From: Bugulina stolonifera
Lineage: Eukaryota > Bryozoa > Gymnolaemata > Cheilostomatida > Bugulidae
Direction: 5' to 3'
Assembly (NCBI GenBank): GCA_935421135.1
Contig: OW285191.1
Location: 13,519,700 to 13,583,699, forward strand
Length of the DNA: 64,000 bases
Part shown: in pieces, positions 21,701 through 32,557 of the stretch
Numbering within the stretch: the stretch's first letter is position 1
Layout of the letters: each line of letters starts with the position of its first letter
Translations under genes and position numbers: made by a program
Notes under the pieces: generated by a model
What the model was told of the DNA's origin: nothing
The model's input: only the letters and a program-made list of their open reading frames with translations
Databases searched by the model: none

Positions 21701-22932
21701 TTTCATGCTCCATTATGATGTCATAAATATAATGGTATGTAAATGGAGTTTTAAAACTCAATGACAAAATTTAGTAGCTGGCACTTATTAAAAGGAAACT
21801 GTCACAGTGACCTTTGGCAGCATAAACATTTGGAGTAATGCATAATCATTTGATGTAAGTGTTGTAGGCACAATGTACTTCACTAGTTAAATAGTTGGTG
21901 AGAAATACAGACCGGTGACAGTGTTAGCTACACTGTATGTACAACTTGTGTATGTAGTTCAAGAGACAACATTAAACTGTGGGCAGAGACAAGACAAATA
22001 GATTCATTGCGATCAACTGCAGCTGGTATGTGACTTTGCACAAATCATGGATGCTTTTCTTTCCACTAAACATGGCTATACCATACTCACATCCGTATAT
22101 TTATATGTAATTGATAGGAATATGAAACCCATTGAGTGAAAAAATGAATGATTTTTATAAAGATGTCTACTCTGTCTTGTTAAATTAAAGTTACACTTAC
22201 TTGTGATCTTTACTAAGATGCTGCTGCATGTTATCATTTAATCATTATTTTCTTCAAATCATGGTATGAAAGCAAAACGTCCTTTCCTATAATTTTTGGA
22301 TGGGTTCTACTGCAGGAGTTATAGATCACTGGGAATCTCTTCTAGTATTATCTTGTGTCAATGTAATTAGCCTAAATATTGGTTTTTTTGCTGAGAACTG
22401 CTGCACTGGTATTTCTCTGTTCCCAAAGAGTCTACCAACCACTTTGAACCATCAGATCAGACATGCTGTAATACTCTCTCATATTATTGGTCTAATTGAA
22501 AACTTTGAGGTTAGTAACTTCTAAAAAATAAATATGGTGATCAGGCATAACAAGCATGTTCAAGGATTGTTTTTAAGAGCCAAAAGATAAGTCTTTGATT
22601 TGCTTTTTTCAATTATTGTATCAATATATTACATATACATGTATGTAAGATTATATTAGATTTTCTACACAAATTCGAAATGTGGAGAAGGTAATCAAGT
22701 TTACATCAATAATAATACCCAGATAATTCGCTTTATATAGTTGGCAGAGATATAGTAATATGTTTACTCCCGGATGAGGTCGATTTTGTGTTGCTTTCCC
22801 ACATCGGAATACGTCTTTGATTGTTATTTGTACACATACTCACTGCGCCCAGTTTAGGTAAAACTGCAATTTTATATTTTTGTACAATTGTTATGATCAA
22901 GTATACATCTACTTTATAGCTCTATCTCAGAG
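18790..22932. other. Intergenic region between divergent ankyrin and macro-PARP genes
   Basis: About 4.1 kb of AT-rich DNA holding the presumed promoters of both genes. No ORF with family features was found. A short GC-richer stretch at about 20925-21015 (CGACATAGTTTCGTCC and ATGGCGGCCGAAAGCACGATGG) has no recognisable frame. Confidence 0.5.
21535..21640. repeat. 27-28-bp tandem repeat, four copies
   Basis: AACCATGAGTCATCAGATATA-type units repeat four times with point changes. Confidence 0.88.
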
Positions 22933-25900
22933 ATGGCTAGTAGTTTCACAGTGGGGATAACTCCTCGGCTCATCATAGGCGATATAGCTGATTCAAAGGT
23001 TTGTCAACTTCCATAGTCTTTGTTGCCCAAATTAGTGAACACACCATGGGCACAGCATAGCTTATAGCGGGGGAGGAGGGTAACTTTCCTGAAAAAGTTG
23101 AGGCGGCCAATGATAGTGGTGCGAGGTGCACACAGATACAGTCATTTTGATGCATTTGAGTTGTACATTTGAGCAATACATGGTGGTACAAAAGTACAAA
23201 ACGCTGTATAGTAAACTGCTAATAAGTATTAGCATAATGAGTACACTGCAAAAAAGTACTTCTCTATTTGGCTTGCCCATGGTGTAACATTGTAGTCCTT
23301 TACATGTAGGCCTACAAATGTACACACATGAATAAGGGGGAAATGATGCACAATTATTTGATAGATAGAGATGAAAGTGGTATTCTAGGTTTCCCAAACA
23401 CTGTAGAATATGGAGAATTTAGCACATGGCATCTATTTGGAGACAGTGGGTTATACGGGAGTATACGGTGTGTACCCACCTCAATTTTAGTGGTTATATG
23501 GCTAGCAGGTGTGTACCCTCATTTTAAACGCTAGTTTTCCCCATGCAGTCACTGTGGACCTGATAGTCTAGTGTTAGAGTGCTTGACTCTCATTCATAGG
23601 GTCTTGAGTTCAAATCTCACCAGAGCCTAATTTTTTCATTTTACATTTTACTAATTTCTTAGCTGCTATAAGATTAAGTGGATAGCTACATGTATACACT
23701 ACTTATCTGTAAGGTTACAGGCACTGTGTAACCACCTCATTTGTTCCACTTTGAACACGGCTTGTAATGTTTGGGGCACTTGTGCATGATATGAATTAGC
23801 TTATGGAATTTCAGAGGTGCTGTCACAACTTAAATAGCAACTCATTGACAGGAGTTATTATTCTTGTTAATATAATAACTGGTAAAAACATTTGCTGTGG
23901 ACACAATGCTCTAGCAAAAGTCACCCATTGTAAAGTAATTAGTATAATGTATTTTTAGCAAGGCATTTATCTTTGAGCAGTCAGAGGCTTGTTTCAAATC
24001 CATGAAAATACCAGTCCCTGACTGGGGTTTGAACCCGGGGCCTCTACGGCACCTAATCGCCTAGCACCAGTGGTTAAAGTTGAAATTTATGGTAGAGGAC
24101 TGCGTCCCCCACCATAAATTTTAGGGGGTTCCTCAGACTGATAGACCCCCCTACAGATTACTATTATAATAATAATACTAATTGGACCATATTTTACCTT
24201 GAGATCTTGGACCATATCTTAACCTGAAGTTCTTGGATCTCAAGTGATTATGTCTGCTACCCTAGAGACCCCCCACTTCTTTTCTTAGACTTTGACCACT
24301 GCTAGCACAGTGAACAGAACATGCTACCCACTACACCAGCTCAGCAACCTTAAAAAGTAATTAGTGTAGACTATTTCCCTGGCAAATAGAAATCAGAGAA
24401 AACCAGTGGGTGGGGTACTGAAATACCCTTATTATAAACCGCATAGGATGAAAGCTTAGTTCCGAAGCTATCCTTTGGCATATTATTCATCATAAGTACC
24501 ATTTTCATCAGAGTATGTTTATATTATCCTGAGCAGGGTGGCGATGCCTTCCAAAAATTGCACGAGAAAATAGCTTGATTTTTTACTTCTGTTGACAAAA
24601 AGTTCAGGCGGCTAGATAGTTACGGCCATGTATAAAGCTACATTATTTTCAGCGTAGACAAAATCAGGTAAAATGGTTGAGACCATTGGCCTACAGGTAG
24701 CAGTTAACTGAATGCCACATAAAGTGATCAAATGTATGTATATAATTAATATTTAGATTACTTTTGCTGTGGAAAAATTCAGTAGCTAGAACGTTGGGTG
24801 ATCTCGGCCAGCCCAAAGCTATGTAGTCTATTACTCTTGGCAAGGGATAGATGTTACAAAGCGGTGAAATGTTAAATAATGGTTTAGCCTGTTAGTAAAC
24901 CAGGAAAAAACTTTTATATACGAGGGAGGGTTGAAAAGTCATGAGCATAACACAGAAGGGAAATCCCCACGGTAAAGGGAATTTTGAACCAGACAGTTCA
25001 AAACAGGACAGTTTGAAACTGTGTAGATAACATTATAGAAGAACACAACTCACAGATGATTAATTTTAATCAATAATTGATTTAATTATTTGAATGAAAA
25101 ACATAATATTATTAAAAATAAAAATTAGTTGAAATCTGGCGGTTGTGGTTTGGGGTTAGGGGTTTCAAACTGCCCAGTGTTGAACTGTCCGGTTTTGAAA
25201 CGTCGTGCTTCAAACTGTCTTTTTCGTACGGTCACAAATTCAACCCCCACATACCTCCAAGTTTGCAAGGATGTTTATTGGCCTCTTGGAGGTCACTGAG
25301 ACAAATTTCATTTCTCCATGGAGTCTCCACCTACAGCAACACATTTATTCCAACGAGGTTCTAGCTTGGCCAAACCAATGCTCCAGCCCACACCTCCAAT
25401 TTGTCTGTTGAAACTACTGCTGTGTATGGCTTTCAGCTGCTGCCTCATCCCCCATACTCACCTGATTTGGCACCCTCAGATTTTTACCTCTTCCCCAAGA
25501 TGAAAGAGTTTCTTTGTGAAAGGAAGTTCAGCAATGACAATACTGTGATTGAAGCCGTAGAGGAATTTATCAACCTCGAAGTTCCCCAATTTTTCTCGGA
25601 TGATTTGGCCAAGCTAGAACATTGTTGGGATAAGTGTGTTGCAGTAGGTGGAGAAGCTAAATTCATCCCAGTGTCCTCCAAGAGGCCAATAAACATCCTT
25701 GCAAACTTTGAGGTATGTGGAGATTCCCCTTCTGTGTCATGTTCATGACTTTTCAACCCTCCCTCGTACATGTACATACATGCATACCATGGTTCTGTTC
25801 AGGATGACACAGTGGTGAACTCCACTGGGCCAGAAATCTGTTTGAGTGTGTCTGTTGCCAAGGCCCTAGCTGCTAGGGCAGGAGAGGAGCTAGAAAAGGC

Positions 25901-28900
25901 TTGTCAACAGCTAAGGCCATTGGCTGAAGGGGGTGTGGTCTCTACTAGTGGCTACAAGATGCCTTGTAAACAGATTTTACATTGTAACTGCCCAGATTGG
26001 AAGAATAAAGCAGTAAATAAATTGGTATGTGCAAATACAGTAGTAGGCTCTATAATATGACATAATGAAATATAATATAATATAATATAATTATAATATA
26101 TTATAATATAATATAATATAATATAATATAATATAATATAATATAATATAATATAATATAATATAATATAATATAATATAATATAATATAATGTAATGTA
26201 ATGTAATGTAATGTAATATAATATAATATAATATAATATAATATAATGTAATGTAATATAATATAATATAATATAATATAATATAATATAATATAATATA
26301 ATATAATATAATATAATATAATATAATATAATATAATATAATATAATATAATATAATATAATATAATATAATATAATATAATATAATATAATATAATATA
26401 ATATAATATAATACAATATAATATAATATAATATAATGCAATATAATATAATGTAATATAATATAATATCATAGAATATCGTAGAATGTAATGTAGTATA
26501 ATACAGTATATCATACAGCTATGATATGCTAATAGATATGTTATTATCTGTTGTTTAGAGACTAGTAAAATTAATCACCCTTTGCTTGGAGATGGCTGCG
26601 CAAAAAGGTCACAGATCAATTGCCATGCCAGTAATTGGGGCAGGAATGAAGGGTTACCCAGCAGAGCTTGTGGCAGCTTCAATCGCTACTGCTATATCAG
26701 AGTACTCCCAGAGTAATCCGCAGAGTTCACTCAGGCTTGTAAAAATCTATATTTGTAATGAAGATGCGACTAGTGAACTGATTCAGGTTTGTAGTTGTGC
26801 AGAGAGCAGTAGACCATAGAGACTGAGTAGTACAACATTATTTTAGACAAAAGTTCGTCTTCAAGCAGAGTTGTCTTCTCCTGCTAACTTGGAAATGTTG
26901 TGTAAAATCATGTTGTTATTTATTTCTTCACCAGCCATCTAATCTGAATTGTTTTAGACACTTGAACAGGTTCTATCCTTGCTAGAGGCAACACCAGGAT
27001 TTGGTTATGGTGTGAGAAACGTGGTAAGCTATCAGTACCAGCGCTCTTTTCCTTCTTCCCTTAGCAGTAGCCAAGGTGTTTTGCCATCGTATTTTTGCAT
27101 TGCACTTGCAATCATTGCCATGGTCACTGTTTTATCTATGTGTGTATAACGTATACAAGCTGGTAGGGATAGGGATATACATGTAATTATTCAACCACAT
27201 AGTATAGTATCAAGAAAAATTCGGTACACCCCCATCACTTTGTATGATGAGGCTATGAGTAAGTGTGCTAGATGCAACCTAAGGTAACATTTCGGAGATT
27301 CATTCGACTGCGTGGATAGGCAGGCCTATATTGCATTATACATTCTATGTGTGTTTGTGTGCAGGTGGGTCAAGAAAAATATAAAGAAGAAGATGATGGC
27401 ATCATAAAAAGTATGTAGCATCATCTTGTACAGTGGAACTTGCTTAATTCAGCCTCGAATAACTTAAAAACTTGTTTAGTTCAAACTATTAGCTTTGGTC
27501 CCTGCTGAGCACTACATGTATATAAGTGATCTTACAATTCAAACTCAGGCCTAATTTAAACCAATTATGGTGGTCCTTTCGAGTTTGAATTTAGCAAGTT
27601 CACTGTATGTCCAAAACGTAGGCTTTAGCTTAAAATTCAGAAGATTTCCCCTACAAAAACTCGTTACAGGTAATATATTTTAAGAATGCAAATATTTAGA
27701 GATATAAAACACTTTAAACCCCAAACATGACTCTATGATCTTCAATCGTACATATTTTGCAATATCTTCTTAATCGTAGGAAATTCTTCTCACAATATCA
27801 TTGGTTGAATTTGTGTTTGAATTCTGTGCTGGTTATCTGTAGATGGAACCATTAAAAAGCTTAGCCCTAATTCTATAATCCAAAGGTTATATGGTTAGAT
27901 GTAAATTAGTGTCTTCGCTACCTCTTGGACCGGCCTAGTTCAAAAATAAAAATCCAAAGATGGCTGGTCGACCTAGGCCCAAATGGCTATTGGCCTGGGA
28001 TTTTGTTTGGCAGAAGAAAACCGCCCCTAGCTCATCAGTACAGCTGGGCTTTTTACATGAAAATGAGGATCTTACTTTTGGCCCAAGCTGGTGTATTCGC
28101 AACTCCGTGACGAAAGTGTGCCGGAAAATATTTGAGCAAATTGGTCTGTGCCTGAAACGCGAAGACACTGTATTATAAGATATGGCCACCCTGATACTAT
28201 GATAAACTGGGTTAGCCTCATTTGGTTACTTGATATTTGGTAATCTTTTTAAGCTTTCTGGGACCACTCAGTAGAAGAATATCAAGAATTTGTTGTCAGA
28301 TCAAATACAGAAGAGTGGGAGCTGGTTTCCTCAACTTTCTTACAAACAATTGGTCGGAGTGAATCCAAGGTGAATATAGTTGAGGTGAGACCCTCCAGAG
28401 AACATAGTTGAATTGTTCAGCCTTTTAGAAGAAATTTTGTTTTATTCATATGTATGAACATTTTCACTGATTTGTTGACAGTTGTGTAAACCATTTTTGA
28501 TGGTACTGGCTACCTGAGCTTAATTGGTTCAACCACAAACGAATGGGCAATCTAGTATCTGTATGAAAAAGCAAAGCTGAAATCTTAATAGGAAACTTGC
28601 TACAAAGATAACTTGAATCTCAAATAAGATATCTATGAGTTGTGTTTCCATGACATAACAAAATGCAGTAGCATCATCATCAGCTGCTGTAGTACATAAT
28701 TGTCATTAATATGCTGTATGTATATGGTATAGGACTAGGTGACATGAATACAAACCTGCACTTGTAACAATTAATCCTAGGATTACCCAGATATTGCCTA
28801 CATGTACCTCCTATGGGGTCATGACAGTTACTGCAGGGCACAGCCCACTGCGTCCATCTTAACAACATTAATCATTGTACATTCTTGGCAATTACTTTTA

Positions 28901-29831
28901 CTCAAATAAATAAAGTGAGGAAAACATAAACTGTATGTTCCTGTTGAAGTACATGTACATGGGAGATTTTACTCAATGTTTTCATGTATGTGTATGTGTG
29001 TGTGTAAGATATGGCATGTCGCTTTGGTGGACCCATGACTTTTATTAGTATCTAATGCATTGTGTTATGGAGTAACTATATCCACCAATTGGAGACTGAT
29101 CCTCAACATGATACATTGTAAATACTTGGTTAATATATTTGAAGGTGAAAAGAGTTCAAAACCCTAACAGCTACAAGCTGTACACCACTAAGAGAAGCAG
29201 TGTGGCCAAAAAATTAGGCAAGAGGAGCAGCCAAGTAGAGAAACGATTGTGGCATTCCACGGCAGAATCTAACATTCAAAAGATAACCCACAATCACTTT
29301 GATAGAGGTCTCTCTGGAGCAGTAGGTAAGTGGAGGGGAGAGGGGGCTGGTACTTTTACCTCATTCTTATGTACCTTTTATATAATGTATGTTGAAAATT
29401 GGGCAAGATAGATTTTACTAGAGCAAATTGTTGTGGTTCACAAGGGTACATTGTATATTATATAATGCATTGTAATAAAAAAAGTATAAACAAATATTTG
29501 CGTTATACACTTCTTAGGTGGGAACCTTCTTGGTGCTGGCTGCTACTTCTCAACAACATCTAAATATTCACATCAATGGAACACCCAGAGAGATGCTGCT
29601 GAGTCAAAATATATGATAATGGCCAGGGTTATCACAGGAGAATACTGTCAGGGTGACAGATCTATGAGACAAGCGCCGTGCAAACCTAGTTCACAGACTG
29701 AGCACTATGACTCGGTCGTGGACTCTGTTTCCAAGCCAACAATGTTCTGTGTGTTCCATGATGCCTCTGTCTACCCAGAATACATTGTAAAGTATGGTTT
29801 CAAGAGCTCCGATTCATGCACTATCTTATAG
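22933..29831 (+). CDS. Macro domain plus PARP-type ADP-ribosyltransferase (PARP14/15-like), eight exons, about 411 residues
   Basis: Exons: 22933-22998, 25803-26024, 26559-26786, 26958-27023, 27365-27410, 28272-28384, 29145-29325, 29518-29831; all junctions in frame. Residues 1 to ~190 form one macro domain: TPRLIIGDIADSK, TVVNSTGPEICLS, then MPVIGAGMKGYPAELVAASI. The C-terminal ~190 residues form the ADP-ribosyltransferase: EEWELVSSTFLQTIG, KRVQNPNSYKLY, LWHST (first catalytic His), GAGCYFSTTSKYSHQW (catalytic Tyr) and TMFCVFHDASVYPEY, where the PARP1-type glutamate is absent. This H-Y-hydrophobic triad indicates mono-ADP-ribosylation, and the macro domain would bind ADP-ribose. Vertebrate PARP14 has three macro domains and a WWE, so this is a minimal version. 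The start is the first ATG fitting the macro fold; an acceptor-like CTCAG just before it leaves room for upstream exons. Confidence 0.87.
23545..23630 (+). mobile_element. tRNA-like sequence (SINE head or tRNA pseudogene)
   Basis: TAGTCTAGTGTTAGAGTG resembles a pol III A box and GAGTTCAAATCTC a B box, spaced as in a tRNA, but the cloverleaf stems pair poorly. It sits in intron 1 of the macro-PARP gene. Confidence 0.45.
24011..24352 (-). mobile_element. tRNA-derived SINE, split by a nested MITE
   Basis: On the minus strand the head reads GCTGAGCTGGTGTAGTGGGT (A box TGGTGTAGTGG) from about 24352. After the insertion at 24301-24068 it resumes with GCGATTAGG and a B box GGGTTCAAACCCC near 24030. 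With the insert removed the tRNA-like layout is restored. Located in intron 1 of the macro-PARP gene. Confidence 0.65.
24068..24301. mobile_element. 234-bp hAT-like MITE
   Basis: Terminal inverted repeats CAGTGGTTAAAGT and ACTTTGACCACTG (one mismatch), flanked by CTAGCAC at 24061-24067 and 24302-24308. CAGTGG-type ends and a 7-8-bp duplication fit the hAT superfamily. It has no coding capacity. Confidence 0.75.
24921..25766. mobile_element. Mariner-family element, rearranged fold-back copy
   Basis: Ends CGAGGGAGGGTTGAAAAGT and its inverse, flanked by TA on both sides, as in Tc1/mariner. The right half (about 25430-25690, plus strand) keeps a transposase C-terminus: PHPPYSPDLAPSDFYLFPK with the last catalytic Asp, then VIEAVEEFI. 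The left half holds an inverted copy of the transposase 3' end (about 25245-25380 mirrors 25600-25715), so the N-terminal half of the gene is gone. A dead, fold-back derivative. Confidence 0.85.
25430..25690 (+). pseudogene. Mariner transposase C-terminal remnant
   Basis: An open frame of about 85 codons matches the final third of mariner transposases (LAPSDFYLFPKMKEFL, then LEHCWDKCV). The helix-turn-helix domain and the first two catalytic aspartates are missing, so it cannot work. Confidence 0.8.
26063..26480. repeat. (TATAA)n pentanucleotide microsatellite, about 415 bp
   Basis: Nearly uninterrupted ATAAT/TATAA pentamers with a few TGTAA variants, in intron 2 of the macro-PARP gene. It yields YIILY frames on the minus strand that are not genes. 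Confidence 0.97.
27912..28173. mobile_element. Possible short inverted-repeat element
   Basis: AGTGTCTTCGC at the left and GCGAAGACACT at the right (11-bp inverted repeats) enclose about 260 bp that is more GC-rich than its surroundings. No target duplication is clear. It is in an intron of the macro-PARP gene. Confidence 0.35.
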
Positions 29832-30117
29832 TGTGCTCTCCTGTCAACTATGTGGAAAAGTATACTGTTTTAGGTGCAGCAGTGGAGGGATTTGGATAGC
29901 CTTGTAGCTTTGTTTATGGTTTGAGAGAAAAAGTAATTATAGGAAGACAACTTCTAGTTATTGCCATTATCAATGTAGTTTGTGAGGGCCCATAGTTTGA
30001 TGGTAGGATAATCAAATAATAATATACACAGAGCAGACAATTTCTCCTGCTTCAATTCGTGTGAAGAACCAAAGCAATATCAAATTTCTTCACTCCTGCA
30101 CCTATTTTGCTTCCTTC

Positions 30118-30590
30118 CTATGTGTACACATGTGACATATTTTACTTCCTATGTGTACACATGCGACCTATTTTACTTCCTATGTGTACACATGTGACAT
30201 ATTTTACTTCTTATGTGTACACATGTGACATATTTTACTTCCTATGTGTACACATGCGACCTATTTTACTTCCTATGTGTACACATGTGACATATTTTAC
30301 TTCTTATGTGTACACATGTGACCTATTTTACTTCCTATGTGTACACATGCGACCTATTTTACTTCCTATGTGTACACATGTGACATATTTTACTTCTTAT
30401 GTGTACACATGTGACCTATTTTACTTCCTATGTGTACACATGCGACCTATTTTACTTCCTATGTGTACACATGTGACATATTTTACTTCTTATGTGTACA
30501 CATGTGACCTATTTTACTTCCTATGTGTACACATGCGACCTATTTTACTTCCTATGTGTACACATGTGACATATTTTGATTCTAAACTAG
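30118..30590. repeat. 31-bp minisatellite with three-unit higher-order pattern
   Basis: Units of CTATGTGTACACATGTGACA+TATTTTACTTC repeat about 15 times. Variants (GACATATT/GACCTATT, ATGTGAC/ATGCGAC, CTTCC/CTTCT) recur in the order of a ~93-bp super-unit, repeated about five times. An open frame through it is an artefact of 31-bp periodicity. Confidence 0.95.
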
Positions 30591-31309
30591 GTGTAGATGA
30601 TGATATGGAATTTTCTGAATCAGAAATCAGCTATCTCCAGCACTAGTATTTTCCTTAGTACTGTGGGCCTACACTTTCACCTCATACCTTATATTATACA
30701 TACTTTATTATCATCAATAGTGTTCTCAATACAGTAGATAGGCTATATTGACTGTTTTATGTAAACATTTGCTTGTTCACAGGCTCACTGCTTACCTCAA
30801 TATAATAAATCCGTGCATTATCTGTTGCTGTTCCTAATACTTTTAGGTTTGATGACATCAACTTTTTCTAGTAAATAAACACAGAGACTTGTGCATGTAA
30901 TAGGTCAATCAAACACGAATACATGTACAAGTAGGTTATCTTTGCATTTACACCCAGTTATGGCCAATACTGTAGGTTAATGCTAATAGTCTACTTATTT
31001 CCATTAAAATGTTATTTGAAACCTCATAGACATTTTTGATTTCACTAACAAGTCATAGATACAGTGTAGGTCACAAATGCAGGCTGGCCCATTATGAGTG
31101 ATAAAGTTTGTATTAAATATTTACTAACAATATTACATGTCACATATTATGGAACACCATCTGCTGCTGATAAAAAGAAATCTCTATTACAGAATGTGAC
31201 ACTTCTAAAAAGTAAATACAGGTTACAAAGGTTTTAGCTGGGGAGTAATTGGCTAGAATTGCATTGTCCTTGATGCCTATAATTCTGCAGGTAAAAGAGC
31301 TGAGTTTGA

Positions 31310-31578
31310 GTCAAGGTTTGACTCCACTAGAAGGCACTAGGTTCAACAAGCTGTTCTTTTTGCGAGATTTAGTACCAGCTCACTGGTGGCCTCAGTTAAT
31401 ATTCAGCCAATAACCAAAGCTGATTTTTAATAAATTATTTAATTGGAGTCGTTGCATCTACTAATTACAACAGCACTCCAAAGTGCTGTTGAGCACTGAA
31501 CAGACCAATGTGATAGTCTTCGCATAAGTGAACAACCAAGGTGCCGATTTACCCTGGAATGAGGCTCTAGTGTAGCCG
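31310..31578. mobile_element. MITE-like dispersed repeat, copy 2
   Basis: Shares CACTGGTGGCCTCAGTTAAT, CAATAACCAAAG, AATTGGAGTC, GAACAGACCAATG and GCCGATTTACC with the copies at 15866 and 55630. Rough terminal inverted repeats: GACTCCACTAGAAGGC and GGCTCTAGTGTAGCC. Confidence 0.72.
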
Positions 31579-32557
31579 AGAAGAAGTGAAGGAAATTAGA
31601 AAAACCTTGTTCTGTCCCCAAAGTTTTAAAAGAGAGAAGTTGTCTTCTCAACATCTTTTTGAGTAACCTCCAACCTAATTGCCATATGGCATATTATAAA
31701 GATTCTCAACTATACTGTACCTTTTCCACCTGACGACTTGTTTGATTTCGGAGTATACCTCTTTTGCTACTAGTAGAAACTGACTGCTCTTTATCTTAGA
31801 TGTGGTAAAGCTTTCAAGTGCTGGTGACGGTCTTCTTCTACAGCATGTGAATGTGTATTTTTATGCATCACTCATTTGCCACTGCTGGTGTTCCAGTTTT
31901 CAAGCTTTCAACTCATCAAACAATTCAAAAAGGATAGTTATCCAAAAATAACTATGAGCATGTACAGCAGAGTAGCAGGTTACATTTTGTATTTAAATCC
32001 ATAATGACATAGACAATATTAACATAATAAATATAATATAACAATATAAGAATAATACTATTTGTGGTAGTTATCTTCCCTTCATCAGTACTACTATGAG
32101 CACAAAGCTGAATGCACTATAATAACAACATGTAAGCTCTAGATTCTGCACTGGGTGATGCAAGTCAAAAATATAGAGGAATCCAATAATTGCTTTCTGA
32201 CAGAGTCTGTCATGTGTCTTAATGGAATAATATTGATAAACACTATTATATAACTATTGACAATAATATAGCAAGGATAATATTGGTGTGTAGCACTGAT
32301 ATAGAATTGGAATAATGAGTATTGTGTAAAAAGTTAAAACACTGTGATTACAATTTATTTACAATAGACTATTTATGATTATATAAGTATAGGAGTTAAG
32401 AGGATTCAAATTTAACCTGAGAAATTATATACATTGTATAGGTATTTGCACAGTTATAATACATAACATTACATTGGTTAAAATAAATGCATTAGCTTGC
32501 ATAACACATTCACTTGTATTTGAGCTCATTATACACAGAGAGTTATTGATAACTATG

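Larger units (their letters stand above)
29832..32557. other. Intergenic region between macro-PARP and the TGF-beta-like gene (convergent 3' ends)
   Basis: Apart from the 31-bp minisatellite and a MITE copy I see only AT-rich DNA. No supported gene. Confidence 0.5.

Noticed and set aside
22300..22524. 74-residue open frame upstream of the macro-PARP gene
   Set aside because: No domain, no coding-like composition and no splice support; it fits chance in AT-rich DNA.
23545..23630. Functional tRNA gene
   Set aside because: A and B boxes are recognisable, but stems pair poorly and no good anticodon arm forms; more likely a SINE head or pseudogene.
25952..26514. YIILY-repeat frames of 110-150 residues
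   Set aside because: Translation of the (TATAA)n array; the same artefact occurs at 35424-35636 and 57546-57914.
30107..30646. 179-residue repetitive frame
   Set aside because: 31-bp minisatellite periodicity keeps all frames open; no start context or domain.
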